Assembly (NCBI GenBank): GCA_021399445.1 | Contig: JAJTUQ010000002.1 | Location: 62,001-126,000, forward strand | Direction: 5' to 3' | DNA: 64,000 nt | DNA from: Xylogone sp. PMI_703 | Lineage: Eukaryota; Ascomycota; Leotiomycetes | Part shown: positions 1-12,062 of the stretch, one piece after another | How the letters are laid out: each line of letters starts with the position of its first letter | How positions within the stretch are numbered: the first letter of the stretch is position 1 | The notes under the pieces: model-generated | The model's database searches: none | What the model saw: the letters and a program-made list of their open reading frames with translations, nothing else | Told to the model about the DNA's origin: nothing | Position numbers and translations under genes: made by a program

Positions 1-1031
1 TCCCCTGGTACTGTTGGGACGCCGACAAGTGTTGAATCTAAATCAAAACAAAATCTCCTAGGCTCAACCTTTATAGTCGATGCCTTGATAGCTGATGCAC
101 CCCTCTTAAGTTGACGAAGAAGGTCTTTAAGCTGTTCAGGCGTTCCAACGCAACTGAAATCTTCCTTGCTAATTCCAATTCCCAGAAAAGGCACCTTGCC
201 CACCAAGATCATGTTCGAAATCATTTGACTAGTATAATATTCGCCAACATCTGATCCATCCAACCTCTTAGAGTTCATATCAATACTCTTTGCAGCCCAA
301 GATTTTAGTACCGAAGCCGAAGGGAACACGTAAGCCCCTGTGTTAGCCTTGTTCGATATGGCAACTTTCTCGCGAATATCCGTAATCAAGGAGAGCCCAT
401 TCTTCGTCTCGGTTTGGATATAGGAGAAGATTGGTTTATTGCCATCGTCGGGAAAGTAGAAACATCCACCATGGCCATCAGGCATATTCCTGATATTCTG
501 TAGTATATCGGACCAGTATATAGTGTCACAATCAAGTGAGACAGTCCTACGTCTGAGATGTCCCTGTCCCATACTCTGGCTGACGATATACAGCTATTAA
601 CTGATATCAGTATTAGTCTATTTTCGAGAGAAGTAACTCACCGTTTCTGAAGCACCCTTTGTTTGATGTCTTAGTCGGAGCAAACGAAAATCGAGCTTTG
701 GCCATGATTTGAGCAACAGCTGTCCGATTCGGAATTCATCATCCACTTCCTCATTAACAGCTATCCAGAGAGTATCATCGGGTTTGATGCTCAAATTTCC
801 AATCATCCATAAGATCATTGGCTTCCCGACAATGTTAATTAGGGGTTTCGGGAAACGGTATCCCTCTCTAGCAAACCTAGAGCCAATACCACCAATTGGC
901 ACAATCACATTAAGGGCATCGCTTGGTTTCGATTCGATTCGATTATCTGTCAGTTCCAGCATCTCAGTCGTAGCGGAGGCTCCTTCATGCATATCTGATG
1001 TATTGTAAATTGAATGAGAAATATCTGTCAT
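1..1031 (-). CDS. Bifunctional nucleotidyltransferase / HAD-like protein, C-terminus beyond window
   Basis: The N-terminal part has the signature of sugar-phosphate nucleotidyltransferases: a VIVPIGGIGSRF loop, then FPKPL and the hydrophobic stretch after GKPM. These enzymes activate sugars or related compounds with an NTP. An intron of 48 nt (594-641; donor GTGAGT, acceptor TTAATAG, CTAAT branch motif) joins two in-phase exons. The second exon carries a typical transferase core and ends with FCFDLDSTLVG, which looks like HAD motif I (DxDxT), so a phosphatase-type domain probably follows outside the window. I chose the ATG at 1031; the open frame extends to a GTG at 1211 but that part looks non-coding. 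It is transcribed away from a nucleotide-sugar transporter fusion gene 1.7 kb off, which fits a shared glycan pathway. The substrate cannot be told from the sequence. Confidence 0.75.
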
Positions 1032-2741
1032 AGTTGATGATTGCTTGATATTCACTATAGTGTTACCATCAACTACATACACTATGGCCTTCGAATAAGA
1101 ATCGGCTCTGGAACAAAGTAATCGTATACGGTCAAATAGGGGTGTGAAGAAGCTTTGACCAGGGTCCCTTTTCCTGTTCCCAGTATCTGACCATAGAGGT
1201 TGGTATCTCACTTATCTCCACACTCATGCCCATCTTCGGCTCTTCGGCGGTAGCATACACTCAAAGGATTTCCTAGTGGACCAGGTTACGTAGTAATTTG
1301 CCCCAGTATTCCTCTGCCTTCTCCAGTTTAAGCATTTATTAGCAGCGACGCGTAATTACATAGATGACTTCTACCTTAGCATAGGGCAAGTTAGTGGATT
1401 ATCCATAAGATTCCCTGCATAATTGCGGGCCATCCAAAGCTTCCTGTATATTAGTAATAGTGTGCTTAGTAAACGCCTAGATTTCAGTCTGATACCACCA
1501 TACCATGCCCAACACATGGACAATACCAGACGAGCTTAGTATTAGGCAAATATCTAGCTGGTTTTCTTTACAAAACAATGATCCGGAACTGGAAAGAGGA
1601 CGATGAAGAACATATGGCTGCTGTGAGAAAGGGATGTGATTGAATTTACCTCCTGTAAGAGCAACATGAGATGTGTCGGTGACACACTAGACGGCAGGAC
1701 CATGAAAAATTTTTTGAAGTATCGTGTAAATCCTTCATGCAACAATATCCCGGGGTCAAATCCTAAATGTCTAATCTAGAGTGAAATACTGGTCTGCCAA
1801 GACTCGGACAAAACGGATACGAAGTGGCTTTGCATAGTGCATAGTGTCACCAACAGAGAGAACCGGCAGTAAGACATTACGCGCTCAGACTTGGAACGGG
1901 AGTTCGTGGAAGAGTGACATGACCTTATAGGATTAGATAATTGTGCTAAATGGTCGTTGTCTATATTTACGAGTAACCTGAGTCTTTATTTACGGATTTT
2001 GAAAATCGCAGCAAGCTCTAATTTATTATATAGCTAAGTGTAGGAGCCCATTGATAGTACAGTGAAACTATCCATTGCCAGAAAGCGGAAAATTTTCAAT
2101 CGAAACATATAAATTTTTGAACTGTGATGATATATGTATCAGCTACCTTCAGTTTAAGCATAAAGGATACTTCGATCCGGAATGATCGATTCCCAGTGAC
2201 AAATATCAAAAAGTAGCCAAGATACAGTAATTTCAAGGGGCAGTAATATAACATTGGATAATCCAAATCGAGGGAAAGGAAAGAATCCGCGAGATTTTTT
2301 CTAAGAATTACTACGTGGAACTCTCTGAGCCTTCCCGCGGCGGCCTGCTTCTCCGCCCAGCGCATCCCCCTTTTCTCAACTCCGCTCATCAACCTAGGAC
2401 GAGAGCTTCATCTAATCAAGCTATACAATTAATCCCTCAGCGCATGGTACCAGAACTCAAAGTTCTAAGACATATGAAGATAGGGATTCCAATCAGTGCC
2501 TTCGTTATTCAGTTCTCAACGTATACTCGTTTCAGTTCAACGCGATCAGTCCCCAAGGACGAGACAAAACACCTCATCAACCCCTGAGCTCAGACTCTCC
2601 CCCATTTTCACGAAGGTTCTATGGAGAGGAGCACACTACTTTCAATAATATCACATAGTAATTGAGAAAGCACTGTACCTCCTTACACCTTTCCCTTTAC
2701 TTCGACTACCCGATGCTGTCTTTATCCGAATTTGTACAGCC
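1032..2741. other. Divergent intergenic region
   Basis: About 1.7 kb separates two genes transcribed away from each other and must hold both promoters. Small open frames here (for example 2315-2587 on +) have no protein-like features. I see no RNA gene or repeat. Confidence 0.6.
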
Positions 2742-5535
2742 ATGATCCAAGTTCCTAGACTTTCCATCCGCCATCGTCTATCATGGCTTCACCGGCCCCA
2801 GAGCCAAGCCTACGTTGCAGCCCTCGGTTTGGTATCTATACAGGTCGGCATAGGTATTATTATGAAAGCCGCTCAGCGAGGCGGAACCTACACTTTTTCG
2901 CCTTCCTCCTCTGTTACCATTTCCGAATTCTGCAAGATGCTACTGTCAACTCTCTTCTACTACCGCGAGTGTAGCAAAATACACACACAGAACAATGGCC
3001 AGGAAATATTTTCTGAAGAGACCAAGCCGCTGTCAGCCGAAGATGAGGAAGAGCAAGCATATGAGGGCGAAAATGGAGAGACTAGTAGCGCACACCGGGA
3101 TGACATACACATGAATTTTGGCGGGATCAAGCCAAAGCTAAGGTTTCGACAGTTCTGGAAATACATAAAGAACGTGGTGTCAAGGGATATTAGGTATGGA
3201 TTCGCCCAGTTAGCTCTATTCTACGCGCTCATCAACAATACGGTCAGTGCTGTCTTTGATCTTACCCTTAGTCCCTATCACCGAACATTACACATGCAGC
3301 GATGAATTACTTACCCGTGTGATCTTATAGAACTTCGTGTCATACAAAGTAGCGGATCCTGGAACAATTCAGCTTACAAAGTCTGGAGTCACATTTATTA
3401 CTGCGCTTGTTATGACTTGTACTCTCAGCAGCAAGATTACCAAAATTCAATGGATTGCCATCGTTATTCAGGTAAGACAAAACGAGATAATCCTCAACAA
3501 GATACATCTCTAACCGATTCATATAGCTTTGCGGACTAGTAGTCACACAATACCATCCCGAGACTGGAGCTTCTTATCCATTTTCAACCTACCTGATTCT
3601 ACTCTTTCAAGTGCTCTTGAGCTCTCTTTCCGGTGTTTATAACCAGGCTTTGTTGAAGGCAGAAAATGCGTCACTACATGCGGATAACATGATCTTATAT
3701 GCTGCGGGCACTGTTATCAACCTGTTATTACATATAACAATCAAAGTCTTCAAGGCAGATGAGCCGGGGTTCCTCTCTGGCTACGGAAGCATTGATGCCA
3801 TTATGGTTATTATAAGTAATATTTTCATCGGTTTGGCTATGACCGCAGTGTACAAGTGTAAGCAGCTTACTCCCTCGTCTTATAAATACTGACAACATTC
3901 GCAAGATGCCGACGCCGTTATCAAGTGCTTTGCTACTGCCGTGTCGACTGGTATTCTATTATACCTTTCTCCTATTTTTTTCAATGCCAAATTAAGCTTC
4001 TTAACCTTGCCCGGAACCATAGTCGTGTTTATAGCCTCTTGGCTCTACGTAGAAGGCGCTCCGCCAAAGGATTCGAGCATTCCACCACAAAAAGACCAAT
4101 CTGCTACATTGAAGCGCAATGTTTTCTCAAAGATAGACAATGTTGTGAAGGTATGTATAATTGGCCCTACAGATCCGTATTATCCTTCCTTGACAATCAA
4201 TCTAATCGGGTATATTAGCTTCATCGCAAGATTGTGCTTTCTTCAGCAACTGTTTTAACAATCATTATTGTTGTTTTCTTGACAATGCTCAATTCTAGCA
4301 TTCCCAACCTAGCCAACCATGATGTCGAAAACAAAGAGCCAAGTGAAAGCAGCAATAAGCCCGTCCTTACCTCCCCATTCTCAAACACTCTCGCTGTAGT
4401 CCGTTGGAACAGTTACCACCCAGAGCGAATACCTTTAATTTCAAAATATGCTCCGTTCTTTCATGATATTCACTTCTCCATGCCAGGATATGGCAAGAAG
4501 AAGCCTGATCTTACGCATGACCCCAGTGGTGACATATTCCATATATATTTAGACGTTGCAAAGTCAATGCAACTTGTTCTGGATGCACCAGCGAATAGTC
4601 GTACCGCTGAGATTGACGGCATTCTTTTCTTCCACTTCGATGCCTGGATTGATCCGTTGGCTTTCAACGGCGCAAATATGAATAACATCTGGTTTCCAGA
4701 CGTTGTTGACCTAGCACCACCAGGCGGAGGTGGACCCCGTTTCCTCTGTACTAACAACACTGAAGAATACAACTGGTGGGCCATTAATGAGGGTCTTTAC
4801 TTGGCTTCAATAGCAGCTTCTACTGTCGTTGAACACTTCAACCTTGACTACACCGTTGACACATCAGAATGGTGTACGGGCTGGTCAGATATATACTACA
4901 TCCCTAAACGCTTCTTTGCCGATTTTATATTCCTCAGCTCCATATTTGGCCGATTTTCTGTCTTCCACGAAATTGCTACCCCAACTATCGTCCATATCAT
5001 AGACGAATCCCGTCGCCGTCATCCCACACGTGGTATCCTCGACCGACTTGGTGACTGCTGGGGTAGCTGCTGTGCCAATGATCCGTCAGCCCATGAAATT
5101 CTCACAAGGCGCTGCGGTCATCGCTTGAATTATCTCCAGGAGGATATCACGATGGTTCATTATGACCGCCTCGATGCTGAAGCGGCTATGCTTGGTGATC
5201 TAATTAGTGAAGTTCAGTATACAGGCATTGAGGATCTATCCAATAGAACATTTTCCTTTGAGACTCTCGAGTCTTTCACAAGTGATTCGGGGCTTGTTCA
5301 AATTGGTATGGACGCGAATAGAAATCCTATCTTGGTTGACCACAAAGCCCTTAAAACAGCAGATCATGAAATGGACAAACTTGTAGAGCAAAGAGCTAAG
5401 AATATTAAGTCCGGGAGGCCACCGCCTGGGACTCCAGATGGAGTATTTGATACACCAGTTATAGAGTGTTCGAACAAAACAAATATGAGCGAAATTCACA
5501 CCAACCAGAGGCGGGAGAATATCATAATGTTTTAG
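2742..5535 (+). CDS. Nucleotide-sugar transporter fused to a lumenal glycosyltransferase-like domain
   Basis: Five exons (2742-3242, 3331-3471, 3527-3857, 3906-4150, 4219-5535) join in phase to about 844 residues. Residues 20-400 are a multi-pass SLC35A-type (UDP-galactose/UDP-GlcNAc/CMP-sialate family) transporter; the NFVSYKVADPGTIQL and YNQALLKAENASLHADN stretches match the family's conserved positions. A final hydrophobic segment (about 412-432) leads into a soluble domain of about 380 residues. It opens with TLAVVRWNSYHPERIPLI and holds GILFFHFDAWIDP, an acidic HFD motif that could be a metal-binding site, plus WCTGWSDIYYIP. This layout resembles Golgi glycosyltransferases of the plant STELLO type, but that is a weak memory-based comparison. 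A transporter about 400 residues long would normally end before this domain, so the fusion itself is the notable point. All five exons read through without a stop. Confidence 0.8.
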
Positions 5536-6826
5536 ATGATTCGGAATGTGAGCAGTACAAGTTATCCCTGTCTCTTATATCTTTCTTTTGTTCTCTTTCT
5601 TTTGAATGATGCGAAAAATCATTGCGTGAGATCTGTTTACACATCTCTGTTTGTCATTTAATCTTTTCTTTTTGTAGCTCCTTATAGAGTTATTAGTCAG
5701 TAGACTGCTCTTTGTTAGATCTAAATATTGGGTGTTGAATGTATGTAGAGGAATACCTGCTGTCAGAGCGTTCGGTTGCATAGCGGGAGAAGGTTAAGTA
5801 TCAGACAGAGTGTTGGAATGACGGATATGCAGCTGAGTTACAATTACGCCAATGTATATAGAATAACTAGATGTATAAAATCGATCTTTGGATCTTAAAT
5901 ACAGAAGGGAGTCCGTGCTTTTATCGATCCCGTGCCTCTATCGATGCAGAATCCCTGCCAGCCTAATCAACTGTGTGATCGCCGAGTCATCCCTGCCATG
6001 ACGGCTTCTGTGGTTTCTGGCAACAATTGAGAAAAGGGTCAAGTAGCGAATAATAAAGGTTTCTGTGTCTAAATCGAAGCCGCGAGATGGACAATAGTTA
6101 ACTTTTTGATGTTTTCATTGTTAAGTAGGATTACGATTTTAAAAAAAGAGAAGCCGGAGCTAAAATTACTTCTAGCAGCTATCAGCTATCACACGTGAAA
6201 GCATGAGAATAACAGAGAACTTTTCTAGTTTAACTTTTAACATCTACATTCCGATCAGAAAAAAAATCTTCATTGTAGCGCCTTCGGGTGCTAATCCTAC
6301 ACAAGCTTTAAGCACACTCTAATTATTGAGCCACCAAATTTGGAGTATCACCCGACATCGCGACGTAAGTGGCAGCTGGGTTGTAGAAGGCGTTAAAGAA
6401 AGTTTCACCACGGTGGAGGTACCTATTCAACTTTGATTATAGTTCGCAGCAAGACACATCAGGGCGACGAATTAAACAAAGCCTATTAGCGATGCTCGTA
6501 ACAGTGCGTAATTCAATTTGCAGGCACCTTCTAACCTTGGCATTAGCGTCGGGACAAGGGGCTTTTGAAGATGAATTCCAACACTCCTTCTCGCAAACTG
6601 CTGGATATGGCCCAATCGTTGTGCCACGAGCTTGAACAACTTCCGAGTTAATGCAGGAAACCTTGGAAACTTCGCGCATGTGGACAAGATTCTACCAACT
6701 ACCCTCGGTTTGTAGAGAAGGTTAAATATCGCAGTCAACATCATGTATTTTCCTTTGTTCTGTCGTTCAATTTCTCTTTGGACATAAAAGTAGTTGCTAA
6801 TTGATGCTTTGCGTAACATATCCACT
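5536..6826. other. Intergenic, AT-rich
   Basis: The stretch contains the 3' flank of the transporter gene and the promoter of the acid phosphatase gene. Open frames of up to 133 codons on the minus strand (6472-6873) overlap the phosphatase start and show no family features. Nothing else recognised. Confidence 0.5.
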
Positions 6827-8402
6827 ATGGATGCACTTTTTACAGCAATCAAAGGGCTACCCATTCTAGCCACTTGTGTTTTAGCCGCTGCCAGTTATCC
6901 TCCGATTCCTAAAGACTTGACAACTCCTGTCCAGCAGCGAATTGCAGTAAATGGCCCTAATGGTAAGTGTGTATCCGTATTTAATGCTAAATAATAATTT
7001 ACTTGCACTATACTAATATGATAACTTCATTCTTTCAGCCATCTCCGTCGGTTGGAATACATATGAGAAACTAGCTAAACCATGTGTTCAGTATGGTACT
7101 TCAAGTAGCAACCTTAATTTAGAAGCTTGTTCAACTTCGTCGGTCACCTATGCTACATCACGAACTTACTCCAACGCTGTCACTCTCCCGAACTTAACAC
7201 CAGCCACAACATACTATTACAAAATAGTATCAACCAATTCCAGTGTTGAGACCTTTTTCAGCCCCAGAGTAGCTGGTGACAAATCATCCTTCGCAATGAG
7301 CATTGTCATTGACTTGGGAGTCTACGGAGTTGATGGGTTTACCATTCAGATGGATCAGACAAAAAGAGATATTATACCATCTATTGACCCATCGCTTAAT
7401 CACACAACCATTGCCAGCCTCGCTGCTAACATCGATAACTATGAGCTTATTGTTCACCCTGGTGACTTTGCGTACGCTGATGACTGGTACCTCAGGCCTA
7501 AGAACATATTTGATGGCACTAATGCTTACGAGGCCATTTTGGAACAATTCTATGACCAATTAGCTCCAATTGCTGGTCGTAAGCCATACATGGCCAGTCC
7601 CGGAAACCACGAGGCAGACTGCGAAGAGCTCGACTACACCACGTTTCTCTGCCCTGAAGGACAGAAGAACTTCACCGATTTCTTGAACAGATTTGGCCAG
7701 ACCATGCCCACTGCGTTCCCTTCCACATCGTCTGATAATAACGCTAAGATCAATGCCAACAAGGCTCAGATGCTCGCGAAACCTCCATTCTGGTATTCGT
7801 TCGAATATGGCATGGTCCATGTTGTTATGATTGATACAGAAACTGACTTCGCCGATGCCCCTGATGGACCAGATGGTTCTGCCGGCTTGAACAGTGGTCC
7901 ATTTGGAGCTCCCAACCAACAGCTAGAGTTCCTTGAAGCTGATCTTGCTTCAGTCGACCGTACCATCACTCCCTGGGTCATTGTTGGAGGTCACCGCCCT
8001 TGGTACTCAACTGGAGGTAGCGGTTGCAGCCCATGTCAAACTGCCTTTGAGTCCCTCTTCTACAAATATGGAGTCGATCTAGGAATTTTTGGCCACGTAC
8101 ACAACTCTCAGAGATTTGTACCCGTGTATAATGGAGTTGCAGATCCTAATGGCCTGATCAATCCTCAAGCCCCAATGTATATCGTGGCAGGTGGCGCCGG
8201 GAATATCGAAGGCTTGAGCTCTGTTGGAAGCAACGTCTCATATAACGCTTTTGCTTACGCTGATGATTTCAGCTATGCAACGGTGAATTTCTTGGACGCT
8301 AATAATTTGAAAGTCGAATTTATTAGATCTTCAACTGGAGAAATTTTGGATACTTCAGTGTTGTACAAATCACACAATGAGCAATTTGTTGTACAGCAGT
8401 AA
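6827..8402 (+). CDS. Secreted purple acid phosphatase
   Basis: Two exons (6827-6962 and 7039-8402; 76-nt intron with GTAAGT donor and TTTCAG acceptor) give 499 residues. The N-terminus is a signal peptide ending near AAAS. A fibronectin-like N-domain precedes the metallophosphatase core. Metal-site motifs appear in order: DLG at 137, GDFAYAD near 187, GNHE at 234, GGHRPWYS near 362 and GHVH at 397. Purple acid phosphatases hydrolyse phosphomonoesters outside the cell and serve phosphate scavenging. The GHVH motif continues NSQR rather than the plant-type SYER, which is common variation in fungi. The ATG at 6827 was chosen because it begins the signal peptide. Several N-glycosylation sequons are visible. 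Confidence 0.9.
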
Positions 8403-9761
8403 ATCTAATTTCAACAGATCTCGGTAGATATAGGGTCCTTGGCTATGTTGTCGTTGTATATATTGGAGGAAATTGGGTTTTTATTAAGAGAATAAATCCT
8501 TTGTGATGGGAATCAATGTTATTATGGGAATCACATTGATGATATTTGGCTCATATACGGTTGATTGTCATAGATAGAATAGCTATAGTGACCAATAAAA
8601 TATAGTTAGAAATTGAGTTTTGGTGTTAAAGTAGTTATATCCGAAGGTCGTAAATTAACATTATGTATTTACTACTCCTTTAGCTTGTCCAGTCCTACAA
8701 TAAAACACGCCATATTATAATTGTATGACGGCAGAGACTGGCGGATTCAACCACATAATAGCATATTTAGCATAAATGCGAATAGCGTATTACTATCCTA
8801 GGAACCATCATCGTAAACGTATAAAGATATGTGAAACTAGCAATTACATACCATATCAAGAGTTCATTATTAGATAATTACAAGACACTACTCTCGAGAC
8901 ATGAAGATACGACTGCATAAGAAGTGAAAAGAGCAACTTGATTGGTATGGTTGCCCTCACCACCACATGTTAAAGCAAAGCCGTAGATCTCTCTCAGGAA
9001 AATGGAAAGGGAAAATACAAATAAGTAATCTCGCGGGCCAAGCCCAATTCCCAATCAAGCTTTTGGTTTTGAGATCCAAGTAATTGGAGATCTACAACGA
9101 TACACAAGGTAAATAGTAAGGAAGTACATAGACGAATGAACTAGCTACAATAACTCGAGAGCATCGTGAATTCAATTGCTATGGCCCAAGTTTTTTTAAG
9201 TTTACACGATGACAAAAGGTTATACATTCATATATGAGTAACTTACAATATAAGCTCTTGCCAACCTAACCTGAATTAAAAACCCATCAAACTATTATTT
9301 CAAGCCCAGTTTAGGTGTATTATTAGGACACTTCAGAAGACTCAGACACAGAATTTTCGTGTGATGGCGACTGCAGCAGAGCGTGACGCCCAAGAACAGC
9401 AGCCGCAGAAACTGCAGCAAGACCCCGTTGTTACATGAACCACGGCGTCACAGGCGTCCCGGAGAAGGGCGCTGGAGGACACTGGTGGACGCCCCTTGGA
9501 GTAAGACAAGACGGTCTCCAGCAGGCTTCAAGCAGGCCCAAGAGCCCAAACGCAGCCCTGAAGCCCCTGATCGATCGCATAGAGAGGATAAATGTGATTT
9601 TTGTGTACAAATAATTATGTCAAATCATAATATTCAAATCTTGGCTAGGGGGAAGTTAAATGGCCCTTGAATTATTTAAATACATCCAATGCGAAATGTA
9701 TTTATGGCATCAGTACAGCATTTCTCTGCAAACATGAGACAATATTACCAAGAGAGAGAGT
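8403..9761. other. Intergenic with a GC-rich island
   Basis: Mostly AT-rich. At about 9365-9600 lies a GC-rich patch. It starts with an ATG frame (MATAAERDAQEQ..., 24 codons, then stop) and carries a second open frame at 9383-9670 rich in Arg, Pro and Ser. It could be a relic of a mobile element or gene; I cannot assign it. Confidence 0.35.
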
Positions 9762-12062
9762 CTACTTCAGACGAATGGTATTTCGTTGAAGAGAAAGTGA
9801 ACCCCAGCTCGCCCTGTCGTTGCTAATAAGGGTGAACTCGTCATCGGTTTTCATCTCTATAAAATCAAAACGCTCATAAGTAGCCGGCTCTGGGAGCTCC
9901 CGAAGCACTAGGAAGCCAGACTCTGTGATATCCATCGACTCAGCTTTATCAATGGGTGTGTTGGAGATCAAAAGAAGGCAGGTGAACAGAACCTGCTTGC
10001 GTCCCCGAAACATGGGTAACAGCTCTCCTCGTTTGCTTACATTAAAATTCAATTCTATGTCCTCACCATATGCGGATAGTTCTGAAACGGAAAATTCGAG
10101 GCTATAATCACCCTTTTCCACATTCACGGGAAGCTTGAAAAGCCACCCTGTGATTTCAAGGCAGTTGATATCATGATTCTCTGATCGTACGCAAATTTCT
10201 TTCCAATTGGAGCCCCATGGCATCTTCTCACTGTCCTGGAACTCAATATGTATTGAATCTAGGTAATTTCTCACAATCTTCTCTTCCTCAAGAAACCCTG
10301 GGAAAGTGTCATAGTCATCAAGATATCTGGATGCTCGGTTTCGTCTCCAGCCTAGCCAGGTCCAGCTTGGGAATCCTTTCTGGCGAATCGTACCTTTGGC
10401 TGTGCTCCAGTACCAAGTTAAAGCTAAAGTAAGCTCTTTAGTTTCTGACTCGTTGAAGATAAACTGTTTGCTCCTTGCATGGTTTCCCGGCGGCTCTATA
10501 TCTTCTTCTAGAGACTGCAGGCTATGCTCAGTGAAGATATCAATGGGCATAATCGGGAGTCCAAAAAGGTTAAGCGTAGGCGGTTTTTGGTATTTAGAAT
10601 GTTGAAGAACTCCACGAAATGCATTGTAGACATCGCTGGGATAGGTAAAGTCTCTCCCGGCGTATTCCTTAATACATCGGTTTATTGTTAAAGCAGAATT
10701 AAGAGCGTCAAGAGCACCGCCTGCGCTACCCTTCTCACCTTCTTCGTCTTCTCCCTCTTCCTCCCCTCCTTCTCCCTCCTCCTCTTCGTCCTTGTAAGGT
10801 GCAAATATCGCATGCATCAGGTTCCCGGAAGGCACTGGTGCAGATATGCTCTCAACGCATTGCATGTCATAGCATTGGAAGTATACTTGGGTCTGCGTGA
10901 AAACAAGACGCCTCCGTGAAAGCGCACCCTCTTGGTATGTCCAGCCCCTCTGGATCCATTTTGAAGCGTCAATGTCTGACCGAGGCTGCGCGACACCAGT
11001 GAGAAGGCAATCACCGACCACTATGGTGGGCTGCACACGCCGTGGGTTACCGACCGATACTCCAGGTAAACCATGGTCGGGGCCAGTGCCAGCCGCTGCG
11101 ACTATCGTGAACTCTGCATTGGTATAAATACGGCCCATTTGTACCAGATGGGCTTGACGGATCTCAACAGAAGGTGTATCATTTGTCTGTGGAATACAGT
11201 ATCGGTCCACCCACAAGTACCTATAACCCATATTCTTGACCACAAACATGGCATCTTCGATGACCTTAGGCATATGCGCCAGGAGCTCAGATCGCGAGAG
11301 TGATAGCGGAACTGGCGCGTCCCGGGACTTGCCCCAGACATAGCTCAACGCAACGTAATCTGGATGCATTTTGGGAGAAAAGATGATCTCTTCCTTTTCG
11401 CAGTCGATTAAACGAAAATAGGGAAGCTCTAGTGGTGTTATCTCTCTACAATTCTTACCGTGGTTGTCGGCACAGAGTGAAATCCAGCCCTTTAAAAGTT
11501 GAAAATTGATCTTATCGGGCAGTACCCGCCGTCCGTAAATGTGACCCTCAACTTCAGGCTGGGAATGTGGACTAATCATAATATTCACTTTGTTTGGCTC
11601 ACCTGTAGATTCTGGCGGTTCATATAGCTGCGCAGGGGACCCGGGCATCATGAATAACCCCTTCTTTTCCCAAATGTCTACACATGAATACAGCCTCGCC
11701 TCTTCGAAAAAGACGCAGAGTGGACAAGACTCGGTCGTGGGCCAGTGGAAGTACTTTGATTCATCCTGCATTTTCTGCCACAGTTGTTTGAGAGAAGACC
11801 ACTTAAACTCTAGCTCTTGGCAGTGTTCGCAAAAGTTCGAGCTGCTGTAGAGACCGTCTGGACTACGAAATTCGAGTGCATCCAGAGAGACACTCGGTTC
11901 GACTCTCTCTTCATCCTCTTCGTTTTCTTCATCTTCATTTTCTTCGTTATCTGAAGTCAAATATTCTGTTCCCCAGCTCGAAGCATCATCGTCGCTATTG
12001 AGTTGCAACTTTTCAAGAGAGTCTCCAACGGCATCTTCAGCCTCATTGTCATTAGGCGGCAT
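9762..12062 (-). CDS. HET-domain protein (heterokaryon incompatibility type)
   Basis: One uninterrupted frame of 766 residues. The HET domain (Pfam HET) spans about 236-395 with its hallmark blocks: DYVALSYVWG, the VIEDAMFVVKNMGYRYLWVDRYCIPQ region, QMGRIYTNAEFTIVAAAG, and RGWTYQEGALSRRRLVF. HET proteins act in fungal allorecognition and trigger cell death when incompatible hyphae fuse. Before it lie a very acidic N-terminus (residues 22-55) and two Cys pairs (CEHC at 78, CPLC at 113). A second acidic, low-complexity Glu/Gly tract is encoded near 10,730-10,800. The start at 12,062 is the first ATG of the frame. Length is in the usual 600-900 range. The neighbouring genes do not suggest an operon-like unit. 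Confidence 0.92.
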   Translation of the reverse strand: MPPNDNEAEDAVGDSLEKLQLNSDDDASSWGTEYLTSDNEENEDEENEEDEERVEPSVSLDALEFRSPDGLYSSSNFCEHCQELEFKWSSLKQLWQKMQDESKYFHWPTTESCPLCVFFEEARLYSCVDIWEKKGLFMMPGSPAQLYEPPESTGEPNKVNIMISPHSQPEVEGHIYGRRVLPDKINFQLLKGWISLCADNHGKNCREITPLELPYFRLIDCEKEEIIFSPKMHPDYVALSYVWGKSRDAPVPLSLSRSELLAHMPKVIEDAMFVVKNMGYRYLWVDRYCIPQTNDTPSVEIRQAHLVQMGRIYTNAEFTIVAAAGTGPDHGLPGVSVGNPRRVQPTIVVGDCLLTGVAQPRSDIDASKWIQRGWTYQEGALSRRRLVFTQTQVYFQCYDMQCVESISAPVPSGNLMHAIFAPYKDEEEEGEGGEEEGEDEEGEKGSAGGALDALNSALTINRCIKEYAGRDFTYPSDVYNAFRGVLQHSKYQKPPTLNLFGLPIMPIDIFTEHSLQSLEEDIEPPGNHARSKQFIFNESETKELTLALTWYWSTAKGTIRQKGFPSWTWLGWRRNRASRYLDDYDTFPGFLEEEKIVRNYLDSIHIEFQDSEKMPWGSNWKEICVRSENHDINCLEITGWLFKLPVNVEKGDYSLEFSVSELSAYGEDIELNFNVSKRGELLPMFRGRKQVLFTCLLLISNTPIDKAESMDITESGFLVLRELPEPATYERFDFIEMKTDDEFTLISNDRASWGSLSLQRNTIRLK

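Noticed and set aside
4470..4784. Antisense open frame over the transporter-fusion gene
   Set aside because: Shadow of the real plus-strand coding sequence.
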